Part shown: positions 24,928 to 35,043 of the stretch, in pieces
Layout: each line of letters begins with the position of its first letter
Numbering within the stretch: the first letter of the stretch is position 1
Assembly (NCBI RefSeq): GCF_030272615.1
Contig: NC_081415.1
Coordinates: forward strand, 421,440,757 to 421,504,756
Direction: 5' to 3'
Origin: Cryptomeria japonica
Lineage: Eukaryota; Streptophyta; Pinopsida; Cupressales; Cupressaceae
DNA: 64,000 bases
The notes under the pieces: generated by a model
Databases searched by the model: none
The model's input: only the letters and a program-made list of their open reading frames with translations
Told to the model about the DNA's origin: nothing
Program-made: the position numbers and the translations under genes

Positions 24928-25805
24928 TTTTTTTTTAATCATTAAACATAATATTTTATTAAACTTCAAAAGAGTAGGATTACAGATATGTCTTAGCCTA
25001 GCACCTACAAGCTGATCTCGGGCATACCACCACACAACAACAAAAAATAGTCAGAAGACTTGTCCCCTATCAACCTAAGAGACCGAATACAAACAAGATG
25101 ATACTCCCAGCACCTCTAAGTGCATATAGACCATTACAATACAAGAATTGGGCAAGATATTCAATTCCTAAAAGCCCAATAGAACAATGACAATTGAAAA
25201 GCAAAACTTGGAATTCGCAGCCTCCACTCCATTACATCGTTTGAAATGTGGAACCAACTTCAATCTGTGCACTTTACTTCTACTAGGTGGGCGACCCTGA
25301 CGCCTCTTAGGATTTTCCTGTATCGGGGCCACCACCCCTCTTTGTGAATGAATGTCCCTAACTCGCAGGTAGTCCTTAATTGCACTCAAGCCTATACCCA
25401 CCACCACTTGTCGCACCTCTTTGTCCCCATAAGCATTACAGATTAAGAAAGGTTGTATAGGGGCATCAACCTCGCCCACTTGTAGCCAATCTTGCACTCT
25501 TGGAACCAAACCCACACTAGTCCAGGCCCTGACCAAGATATCCTCCAAGCCACCTTGCCACTCCTCCCGGACACATTTAGTCACCATTGAACAAGCCTTC
25601 TCAATTGTGCCTAATTCCAAGCACCAACCCAAAATAAAAGAGGCTACCTCCACTTTAGTTCTATAACGCCCTTCCGCTGCTAGATAATCATCACCGAGCA
25701 CAATCGTGACTTCGTGTAAAAATTCCTTGTCCTCAAAAACAAAGATATTCTTCAATTTGTTTGAAGAAATGTTCCACCAAAAGGCAATCAGTGATTTTGA
25801 AGCTT
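24928..25805 (-). other. Poly(A)-ended insert with unrecognised ORF (25168-25755)
   Basis: On the minus strand an open frame of 195 codons (ATG at 25755, stop at 25168) is followed by a roughly 230-bp untranslated stretch, an AATAAA-type signal (plus 'tttatt', 24953-24960) and nine A residues ending at 24928. That is the structure of a reverse-transcribed mRNA or the 3' end of a non-LTR retroposon. The insert begins exactly where Copia-3 RT is cut. The frame stays open upstream of 25755 to the LTR boundary at 25805, so the true N-terminus is probably missing. The predicted protein has acidic and hydrophobic helices ('EVASFILGWCLELGTIEKAC'), then a basic Arg/Pro stretch ('PKRRQGRPPSRSK') near residue 150. 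I do not recognise the family. Confidence 0.45.
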
Positions 25806-25979
25806 GTTGCTGTTTGTTTTATCATCTACCAAACATTAGAATAAAATACCCAAAGATAATTTATCCTCTCTTGAAAAATCACCGTGTATGCTAAGATTGC
25901 TAGAAGATAAGCTCAATGGGCATTGTGATTTGCTGGTAATACACAAAGGGACTTACGCTTGAACGAGGATTTCAATTTT
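25806..25979 (-). mobile_element. LTR-end remnant related to the giant LTR family
   Basis: The sequence starts TGTTGCTGTTTGTTTTATC and continues 'atctaccaaacattagaata', nearly the same as the low-coordinate end of LTR3 (from 11280). It is then followed by 'gatttgctggtaatacaca' and 'gggacttac', which are shared with LTR1 and LTR2. Only about 170 bp of the LTR remain. AAGCT occurs on both sides (25801-25805 and 25980-25984), which may be a target duplication around an internally deleted copy or may be chance. Confidence 0.6.
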
Positions 25980-26014
25980 AAGCTTGTTTTCTTATTTCCC
26001 ACAGTCTTTGTGGG

Positions 26015-26025
26015 TGGCGACTCTG
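26015..26025 (+). other. Partial gypsy primer-binding site
   Basis: TGGCGACTCTG matches the first 11 bases of the 18-bp site at 44176-44193. TGGCGACTC-type sites are typical of Tat/Ogre gypsy elements. The match ends after 11 bases, so the site is decayed or cut. It lies about 100 bp before gag and marks the 5' edge of the gypsy element. No 5' LTR was recognised upstream. Confidence 0.45.
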
Positions 26026-26110
26026 ACAAGTATAACCTGTCCTTTTAAATAAGTGTAACTCTTTTAAGAAAACAAGTACAATGTAGAGAGGAAGGAACAC
26101 CTGGTCTTTC

Positions 26111-28474
26111 ATGAGGAAACATCCTCATGAGACGTTGCAAGAGGGATTACCTGAACATGCACGGAGAGGCCATAAAAGATCAGTTGTACATGAGCCATCT
26201 AATGCAGCTTGGGTGCAGAAGAGCATCAATACGGGTAAGTCATCTGAGAGACCCGTCTATGCAAATTCAAATTCTTCTTCCCGCGAATCTGAGCATGATA
26301 TTTTAGGCTTCCATTCTGGTTTGTTTGGGAATATTGAAGATGTCCAAGTTTTAAATTAGGGGATCTCCCATGCTAGTTTTTCTGGGAAGGACAGGAATAG
26401 TTCAAATATTAAGAGAGATTCTGTACCTAGGACAATTGATGGAAACATCCGTTTAATTGATATTGACCAAGTCAATGTGTCAGACTCTGAAGAAATCTTC
26501 CCTGATGAAGACAAGGTATCCCAAGAAATTGAAGTCCTGAATAGAAGAGTCCATCATTTGATTTCCTTAAGAACACAAAAGGGAGCAGATAAAGAAAGGG
26601 AGGTAAAAGCAAAATTGATGGAGAGAGACAGGCTTTTAAGACAGATAGCTGATTTTGAGTTATTTACCCAAGAGAAAGCCAAGAGTGAGGATGAAGGTCC
26701 AGTCATCAGAGAAATTCTAGTTCCCAAGACCAACCCTCCATACAAATCTGTTGTGCAATCAAATAGGGAAATCCTTAGTGACCCACAACCTGTTAGAAAT
26801 AATGTAGATAAGGGGAAGCAGAAGTGCATGGAAGGTGGGTATGGATCTAAGACTACAACGGAGATCTCTCACATGCTATCTGCACATGAAAGAAAGATGG
26901 AGAGGATGAGGAAAGAGAAAGAAGATTTGAAAATGGAGTTGGAAAAGGCTGAATTAGAAGCAGCCAATCAAGAAGTTAAAAGAAAGATTAATTATCTAAA
27001 AGCTCCTCCTATAAGTTTTCCCTCAGCAGACCTAAATAAACCTGTTCCTCAGCAAGCTTCACTCCCTCCAGTCAAAATTCAGTCAGCCCTGTCTATGAGT
27101 ACTGTCCCAGTTAATAACCAAGGTAACCAAATCCCTCTAACTCATGGCCCTAATGTAAGAATGAACATGGGAAATAATCTTGCTGCTAATCAATTCCAGA
27201 GAAGACCTATTAACTTGGAGTTATACAGACAACTCTTCTTTGATGGAATCCAGGGTACCCCAACCATGTTCCTACAAAATTAAGGGATAGACTCCACAAA
27301 TTTGCTGGCAACAATGCAATCAGTGCAGAAGAGCACTTAAAATCTTTTGGTGACTTAATTAATGACTATGAAATAATAGATGAAGATGTCATCATGAAAT
27401 TGTTCGTACAGTCCTTAGTAGATGATGCAAGGGACTGGTATAGAGGTCTCCCTGTGAATAGCATTGGGTCTTGGGAAGATTTTAAAAACTGCTTTCAAGA
27501 ACAGTATGGTGACAAGACAAATGTGAGCTTTATGCTCAATGAGTTCAATAATATCAGAAAGTCTGATAATGAAATTGTCACAGACTTCAATGCTAGATTT
27601 CAGAAAGCAATGCATAGGCTATATCAAGTGATGAGGGTAGATGATAATGTGTTTGAATACTTATTACAATGCCTTTGATTCTAAAATGGCCTATATTTTG
27701 AGGGATAAAAATCCGCATAGTCTGAGGGATGCATTCATATTTGCCATCAATGTGGAGAGTAATAGGAAAGCATCTGGGAAAGTAGGAAGGAGAACTGATG
27801 GTAGGCTGTGGCAAGAATCAAAACAGCAACCCAATAAAGTTGCTAAAGAAGAAGACAAAATAGAGAAATTAGTGACTGCCATGAAGGATCTTACTGCCAA
27901 GGCGAGTAAAAATGATAAGCCTCATTACAATTGGCAAGATAGGCCTCCTAGGTTGCATGACATGCCTTACAACACTACTTGGAAGGATGGCAAACCTCAA
28001 AATGAGAAGCCAAAAAACAATCAGAACCAAGATACCCCAGATCCTTTGAAAGGAGGGAATGTTCATAATATGGAGAATACTCCTTGGTGCATGGCTTGTG
28101 ATGAACCACATTCTCCTCATCAATGTGCTGTAGCTCAAGCCCTTGAAGAATCCATGAGACAAGAGGCTGAGCCTGATATAAATATGTTTGAAACTATCAT
28201 AGAAAGTGATGATGAGTCATTACAAAGTGAACTTAGTGAATGTGATGTGTTTAATAGTAAAAGGTCTTATCAAGGACAGTTGACACTTGATTGGCATCCC
28301 ACTTTGAATGTAGTAACAATTGAAGATGAAGAAGTTCATCTCAGAAGACCCAGTGACGAAGAAGTAAGAAATCTCACTAAGGCTGCCATAGCCAAAGTCA
28401 AACACAATTACAATTTGAGAAGTACTAAGAAGGATGGGGATCAAGGTGAACCTGGTTCAATGTTTATAAAATAA
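26111..28474 (+). pseudogene. Tat-like gypsy gag, broken
   Basis: Three successive open stretches (26111-26359, 26477-27283, 27394-28474 in two frames) form one decayed gag. The first part is charged with coiled-coil character (Glu/Lys/Arg rich, about 26560-27000). Next comes a Pro/Gln/Asn-rich linker. The retrotransposon gag core lies near 27400-27680: 'LVDDARDWYRGLP', 'SWEDFKNCFQEQYG' and 'IVTDFNARFQKAMHRL'. A zinc knuckle CMACDEPHSPHQC (CX2CX3HX4C) lies near 28090. Stops after 26356 and 27281 and a frameshift near 27650 break it. The size (about 780 codons) and the order fit Tat/Ogre-type gypsy gag. It lies directly upstream of the protease-containing frame. Confidence 0.8.
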
Positions 28475-28946
28475 ATATCCCAGAAGAAAGTAGCAAGTAA
28501 TGCCACCTTGCCCCAAGATAGTCAAAAAAAGAATGACCAATTGAAAGATATGGCCAAAGGTATGGATAATAATGCTACTAGTGATATATAAGGAATTGCT
28601 GCAATAAAGAAGGCAAGTCAGCCTAAGACAGAGAAAGTTAAGGCTAATACTGAGTTGATTAATAATTCCACATTTGATATGACTCAGGCTCTTACCCAGA
28701 TGAAGGTCACTGTCCTATTGACAAAATTATTGAAAATAAAGGAACATAGAGAAGCTGCTTTATCTTTATTTTCTAAAATATCTGATAGTAGCACAACTTT
28801 GCCTTCAGGTTCAATGGAAGGTGAAAAGGATCATGAGTTGCAAACCCCAGAGGTATATGTTGGAACAACTATTACACAAGAGCCTTCACAACTTGATCCT
28901 TTTTATGTTATTTTGTTAGTGAATAACTGGTTAATTTAAAAACTGT
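28475..28946 (+). pseudogene. Gag-protease linker of the gypsy element, broken
   Basis: A Lys/Asn/Ser-rich open stretch with stops (tail of gag; 28655-28939 is open for 94 codons) leads into the protease. Residues such as 'MTQALTQMKVTVLLTKLLKI' followed by 'REAALSLF' resemble the spacer that precedes protease in Tat-like elements. A frameshift lies just before 28947. Function cannot be assigned beyond being part of the polyprotein. Confidence 0.55.
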
Positions 28947-30371
28947 ATGATAGATTCTGGTGCAGCTGCAAATGTAATGCCTTATGGTGTCATGAAAGAA
29001 TTAGGATTGTCAGTAAGTACAATGTATGGGAAGTGTTATGCTATGGATAACAGAGAAGTGCCAGTGATCGGTACAATGAAAGACGTTGAAGTAAAAATAG
29101 CAGCATTCCCTGAAGCAACATATGTCATTGTAACTAACACTAAACCTCATTATGGCATGTTGTTATCTAGACAGTGGGCTGCAGCAGTAGGTGGAAATGT
29201 TCAGTTGGATCTGTCATATGCTACCATCCCAATTAATGGAAACCAAGTTAAGTTGTATAGAGAACCACGTGCCCCTAGGGTAATTGAGAAGATAGACCCT
29301 AATATGTTAAACTGTATGATTGATGTGGATCTGGACAATTTTAGAATACAACCGATTTTGCCTCAATTGAAAAATACTGAATCTATTGTGATTGAATTGG
29401 AATCTCAACAACATGGCTTGTGGCACATGTATTTTGATGGAGCTTGCTCTAAAGAAGGATTTGGAGTAGGAGTTCTTTTTGTGTCCCCATCAGGTATGAC
29501 CTTCAAATATTCCTTTTTGCTAGCCTTTCAGTGTACAAACAACATTGCTAAATATGAAGCCTTGTTATTGGGGCTTGAAGTTGCAAAAACGCATGGGATT
29601 CAGTTGTTAAAAGTGTTAGGAGACTCAGAATTGGTTGTTTCTCAGGTTAGAGCTAAGTATGCATCTAAGAATGATAGACTAAAAAGATATAAGCATGCAG
29701 TATGGGATGTGATTGAACATTTTAGTGCATTCTCTATTAATTGGATAGAGAGGTCAAAGAATATCATGGCTGATTTCTTAGCTAATGTTGCATTAAAGAA
29801 TGATGATGTAACACTAACCGGTGTATCCATAGTTGAGATAAAAGCTAGGCCTGCCATTCCTGATTATGTATATAATTGGCAAGTGTTTGAGGATGATGAA
29901 GACATTCTCAGATTCATACAATGCATTGATGACTATGATGGACATAAAATTGATTGCAATGCCTTGGTAGAAGTGGTTGAAAATAGAGAAACTGTGTTTG
30001 GAAACGACCTAGTTCAGTTAGAAACTAATGAAATACCTAAAGGGTTGGTAGAACTGGAAGGTATGCTTAGTTACAGTGACAGTCATCTGCATCAGCAATC
30101 AACCACTAAGTTAGATGAACTAGAGGAAGTAAACTTGGGGACAGAATCATCCCCCAAGTTGGTGTATAATGGAAAAAATTTGTCCCCTCATGTCAAAATT
30201 AACCTTATTAATTTATTGAAGAAATATAAGCATGTTTTTGCTTGGTCTTATGAAGATCTGAAGGCATATAGACAACATTTGTTTCAGCATGAAGTCCCTT
30301 TGCTTCCAGATGCTAAGCCTTTTAGACAAAAACAAAGACCTATCAGCCCCCTGTTGGAATCTAAAACCTAG
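28947..30371 (+). pseudogene. Gypsy protease, archaeal-type RNase H and RT start
   Basis: This is the longest uninterrupted part of the element (474 codons). The aspartic protease motif is at residues 3-5 (DSG, in 'MIDSGAAANVMPYGV'). A type I RNase H of the archaeal-like (RVT_3) kind spans residues 158-285 (about 29418-29801). All four catalytic acids are present: D164 in 'MYFDGACS', E204 in 'KYEALLLGL', D226 in 'LGDSELVV', D276 in 'KNIMADFLAN'. The last 75 residues begin RT ('KHVFAWSYEDLKAYRQH'). In Tat/Ogre elements as I know them this RNase H normally lies after RT-RNase H, so its position before RT is unusual. The frame ends at a TAG inside RT. Confidence 0.85.
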
Positions 30372-31456
30372 CAAGAATTAACCAAGTTAAGGAAAGGGGG
30401 AATCATTAAGCCTATAAGGCATTCATCATGGGTGTCAAATTTGGTCCCGGTTAGAAAGAAGAATGGGGACATAAGACTCTGTGTTGATTTTAGGAACCTA
30501 AATGTTGCTTCCTTGAAAGACAATTACTCTTCTCCTAATATGGAAGCAATGTTGCAGAGAGTAACTGGTTGAGACCTATTGTCTATGATGGATGGGTTCT
30601 CAGGGTATAACCAGGTGTTAGTAAAGGAATCTGAACAATTCAAAACTGCTTTTACCACCCCTTGGGGAACGTACGTATATGTCAGAATGCCTTCTAGTTT
30701 GTAAAATGTTGGAGCTACTTTTCAGAGGGCAATGGATGTAGCTTTCAAGGAATTCATCAATATTATCATGGTAGTATATCAAGATGATTTGACATGTTTC
30801 TCTAAAAGGGCAGATGACCACTGTGGGCACTTAGAACAGGTTTTCAGTAAAGCTTTGGAATTTGGTGTATCCTTAAATCTGAAAAAGTGTCATTTTGCTG
30901 TCACTAAAGGGAAGCTGCTCGGGCATATTGTCTCCAAAGAAGGATTTAGGGTTGACCCTGAAAGAATTGAAGCTATAAACAATGTACCTGAGCCAAAGAG
31001 TGTTAAAGGTATCCAATCTTTCTTGGGCAAAGTAAATTTTGTTAGAAGATTTATTGCAAATTTTGCAGAGATAGTCAAGCCCATTGTTAAATTGCTTAAG
31101 AAGGATACAAAGTTCTGCTGGGATGAAGAAGCTTCAAAGGCTTTTGATGAAATTAAAAAGGCTATTTAGGAAGCACCAGTGTTGAAGTCCCTTGACTATA
31201 ATAAGCCTTTCTCTCTGTTTTCTTTTGCTTCATATCACACAGTGGTTGAAGTTCTTCTACAAAAGGATAATGAAGGATATGAACATCCTATAGCTTTTTA
31301 TAGCAAATCTTTACAGGCTGCAGAGTTAAAGTATGAAATTATGGAGAAGCAAGCATATGCTTTGGTCAAGGCTGTTAAAGCATTTAGGCCATATCTTGTA
31401 AATGCACGAGTAATTGCTTATGTCCCACATGCGGCTGTCAAAGATATTCTATCCTA
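30372..31456 (+). pseudogene. Gypsy reverse transcriptase and second RNase H, broken
   Basis: RT continues in the same frame after the TAG. Visible motifs are 'GGIIKPIRHSSWVSNLVPVR' (about 30398), 'LCVDFRNLN', 'MDGFSGYNQV', 'FKTAFTTPWGTYVYVRMP', and the active-site box YQDD (30777-30788). Stops fall at 30571 (TGA), 30703 (TAA) and 31168 (TAG). The following RNase H (31179-31456) keeps 'HPIAFYSKSL' and the Glu-containing helix 'IMEKQAYALVKAV', but has lost the first Asp (SFAS where TDAS is normal) and the later Asp (YVPHAAV where TDH is normal). It is therefore catalytically dead regardless of the stop codons. The upstream RNase H with a complete DEDD set is the likely functional one in the parent element. 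Confidence 0.85.
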
Positions 31457-31532
31457 GTCTGAGGTCACTGGTAAAAGATGCAGATGGATAACTAGAATCC
31501 AAGAGTTTGATTTAGAGATTAAGATCACTAAA

Positions 31533-32903
31533 TTGGTGAGAGGTTTAGGCCTTGCTAAGCTAATGGCTGAATCAAACCTTCTTGATGTTGAAGTGAATAA
31601 TGTTGAAATTGAGAACATCCTGGTCACTTGTATTGAGACACAGCCTTGGTACTCAGAGATAGTACATTTTTTAAGGGATGCAACATTTTCAGAAGGGGTG
31701 ACCCATAACCAGAGAAGAACATTGAAGTTGAAGTCACAAAAATATGTCCTCATTCAGGGTGATTTGTTTTGGCGAAATAGGGATGGGGCATTGCTGATGT
31801 GTTTGGATAAATCCCAGGCTAAAAGAGTGTTAACTGAAATGCATGATGGAGTGTGTGGAGGTCATTACTCTGCCAAGACAACTGTTGGTAAGATAGTTCG
31901 GGCTGGATATTATTGGCCTACTTTGTTTAAAGATGCTTATGAACACGTTCGGAGATGTGACCCATGCCAGAAGTTTTCATCAAAATTGAAGTATGAGGGA
32001 GCTTTACCCCTCAACCTAGTCTCAGTGGAAGCCCCTTTTGTCCAATGGGGCATTGATTTTATTGGGGAAATCGTTGAGAAATCAGGAAGAGGTCATAGGT
32101 GGATTATGGTAGCTACTGATTATTTTACCAAGTGGATTGAAGCTATACCCACTAGGAGAGCCACAAGTAAGGTTGTTATTGACTTCCTGATGGATAATGT
32201 CATAACCAGATTCGGAGTCCCTGTAAAACTAGTGATGGATAATGCAATGAGCTTCAGGTCAAAAGAGTTCGTTGAATTTTGCACCAACCATGGAATAGTT
32301 ATGTCCTACTCCTCGCCCTATCATCCTCAAGGTAATGGGCAAGCTGAATCAAGTAATAAGAGCCTCTTGAACATTATTAAGAAAATCCTGGAGGAAAACA
32401 AAAGGTCTTGGGACCAAAAGTTAAAATTAGCTCTATGGGCTGACAGGGTTACTGTCAAGAGAGCAATTGGGGTTTCACCTTTTGAATTGGTTTATGGCAC
32501 ACAATCTAGGGTGCCGGTCAATAATCTTCTTCCAGTGTATAAGTTCCTGCAAGCTGAAGACATGGAGTTATCTGAACCTATGGAAGACCGGATGATTCAG
32601 ATGGTGGAGGTAGAAGAAATTAGAACTTTGGCTCACAAGAGGAATTTGAAGATCCAATTGCAGTCCAAATATCTATTTGACAAAAGAACCTTGTTGAGAA
32701 AGTTTCAAATTGGTGATGTGGTTCTTCAATGGAATGCGAAAGGACAAGACAAGGGAAAACACAAAAAATTTGAGTCACTATGGATAGGCCCCTCTGTGGT
32801 TTATGATCTTAATGGAAAGGATTCATATTTTTTGCAGAATATGAATGGTGAGGTACAAGAATTTTCAGTGCATGGACAATTCCTGAAACATTACTTCTCT
32901 TAA
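31533..32903 (+). pseudogene. Gypsy integrase
   Basis: The 456-codon open frame carries a complete integrase. The HHCC zinc domain is near residues 108-155 ('GGHYSAKTTVGKIVRAGYYW', 'CDPCQKF'). The core catalytic acids are in 'WGIDFIGE', 'LVMDNAMSF' and 'GQAESSNKSLL'. The C-terminal part has the usual 'QIGDVVLQWNAKGQDKGK' and 'WIGPSVVYDL' segments, without an obvious chromodomain, in keeping with a Tat rather than a chromovirus lineage. This stretch has no internal stop, but it is fused to a broken upstream pol, so it is annotated as part of a pseudogene. The stop at 32901-32903 ends pol. More than 2 kb of non-coding DNA separate it from the accessory ORF. Confidence 0.88.
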
Positions 32904-33380
32904 TGTCCATGCATAGTAGGTCTTAGTCTGTACATTTTTAGGTTTGGCTTTGTTGTTGTTTTTTAAGGCTTGTGTTTGGTCTGTTCTCCAGAGAGTTCCT
33001 GAATTCTTGTGTTAATCTTGCAATCAACCATCTCGAGTTAGAGCCGCTGTTATCACTATTTAAAAATTGGGTATTCTTGTCCCATATTTGGCTAGAAGTC
33101 TGCAAAAATGTGTTTAGCGTGGCCTTGTTACCTCTGAGTTTCTTGGGTAAAATGAGGGTTTAAGGTTTTTGAGATTCTAACCCTTCCTATGTTTGAAAAA
33201 CCCTTATGTTCTATTTCTGCGTTACTTTTGCCACTTAAAGAAGGGTCGGTTTATCGTTATAAGTGTTCCCCCATAGGTTTTCCCCTAGGCGGTCTTTCAA
33301 ATATTTTCAAATTTACACCTTTGCCTATGTCTTGTTCTAATGTTTGTCGGGCTCCTTAATAATTGTGCAACTCATTGTTA
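32904..33380. other. Non-coding spacer after gypsy pol
   Basis: No reading frame or motif is supported between the integrase stop and the tandem array. It belongs to the untranslated internal region of the gypsy element. Confidence 0.6.
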
Positions 33381-34640
33381 ATCCTACGGTTGTCGTTGTT
33401 TCGCTAGGCAAAGATGCTAACAGGTTAATGTTCGCGAAATAGCAAAAACGCTAGGCGGGCCCGACCAGATGATTGACCGTTTGATTAAAGGACTGCATCT
33501 TGTTTTGAATCCAACGGCTTGCGTTGCTTCGCTAGCCCAAAGTGCACGTGATCTACCCTTTGCGAAGTAGCGAAAGACTTGGTGGGTCCCAAAGGCGAGT
33601 AAGGTAATTGGTTAAAGGATGATCAGCTCAGAAAAGATCAACGGCTCGCGTTGATTCGCGGCCTAAAGATACCTATTGTTTACTTTTCGCGAAGTTGCGA
33701 AAAGATGGAGGGCTCGGGCGAGGTGGTCACGACAGCGGTAACGGACGAGCAAGTTGCCGAGATCCAACGGTTGTCGCTGCTTTGCGAAGATAAGTGGCCT
33801 GAGGTTTCAGCTCTGCGAAATAGCAAAAGGGTCGATGGGCCCCAAAGGATAGGTAGGTTGTAAGTTTTAAAGGCCGATTAAGTAGGATTTAATCGGACAG
33901 TTGTCGTGGATTCGCAGCCTCAAGTCAAGCGGAGATTAATGTTCGCGAAATAGCGAAATGATGTGGCAATCACACGATGGCTGACATGGCAGGACAGATG
34001 GGTTGTTTCGTGAAAAGAATTAGTGACTTGTCAGATACACGTGGCTCTGAAGGGTAGTTGAGGGTCCGCCTTGGTTCAACCGACAGTTATGTTGAGAATG
34101 AAGTAAAACACGTGGCGGCTTCAGAATGGAACCCGGTCGAACTTCCTGAGCAAATAGCTGATTGCCACATGGCGTTTGTTAACCGGTGATGCAATAAAGC
34201 AAGTGGTCTCCAAGTTAAAGGGCCCACTTGGAAGGTCTAAAGCATGTTAAATGGTGTTCATCTCGTAGTGGATCCAACAGTTGTCGTTGTTTCGCAACCC
34301 GAAGATGCCTACAGTTTAGTCTTCGCGAAGTGGCGGAAACCGTTAGCCGTCATGGTTGAGCGCGGTTAGTCAGGAAGACTGGCGGTCACTGTGGGAAGTA
34401 AAGACCGAGCAAGTAGATGATGATCTAATGGCCAACGTTGTTTCATGAGGTAAAAGTGCGCATGGTTTAGTGATCGTGAAATGGTGAAAAGAAGGTAGGG
34501 CCCGTCATTAACACAGAAAGACCGGAAGGAGTAAAAGCAGTGCAAGTTTCCGAGATCCAACGATCGTCCTTGTTTCGCGAAAGAAAAGTGCGGGGGTTTT
34601 AAACTCTGCGAAATGGCGAAATGACTAAAGCAGAGAAAGA
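33381..34640. repeat. About 127-bp tandem array with TTCGCGAA core
   Basis: Units begin with 'gatccaacggttgtcgttg'-like sequence at about 33381, 33510, 33636, 33761, 33889, 34271, 34421 and 34553. Spacing is 125-132 bp, with diverged or missing units between 33889 and 34271. Each unit ends in an inverted 'ttcgcgaaatagcgaaa' core. The array is in the non-coding interval between integrase and the accessory ORF. Tat-lineage elements are known for variable tandem repeats downstream of pol. Confidence 0.8.
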
Positions 34641-35043
34641 CTCAGAGAACTTGTGGTCCGTTGGAGCCTGTTTTTGAATTCGATTTTTGCGAATTCAATT
34701 CTAAGGTGATGGCCAAAGCATGCGGGATTAATTTCTCAATTCAATGCCAACTTGCCGTATTAAGGTCTGCATTAGTTGAATATTGGTACCATTTCGACAA
34801 GTTTGTTGTAGAGGAGCTGGTGCAAAGCGAGTTTCTTCAGGCGAATAACCAGGTTTTTTGTGCTTTTTCTTGCCAATTGCAGTCTGAAAATTGATGATTG
34901 CTGTGTGAATTGTTTCATTAGATTTCTGTGCAAATCTCAATTGATATAATTGCATTAACGGGATTGCGCCAAGAAGGGAGTTAACAGGTAAAGTAAACTA
35001 CCAGGATAGGAATATTTGTGATGATTTTCTGGAACAGCTAACT

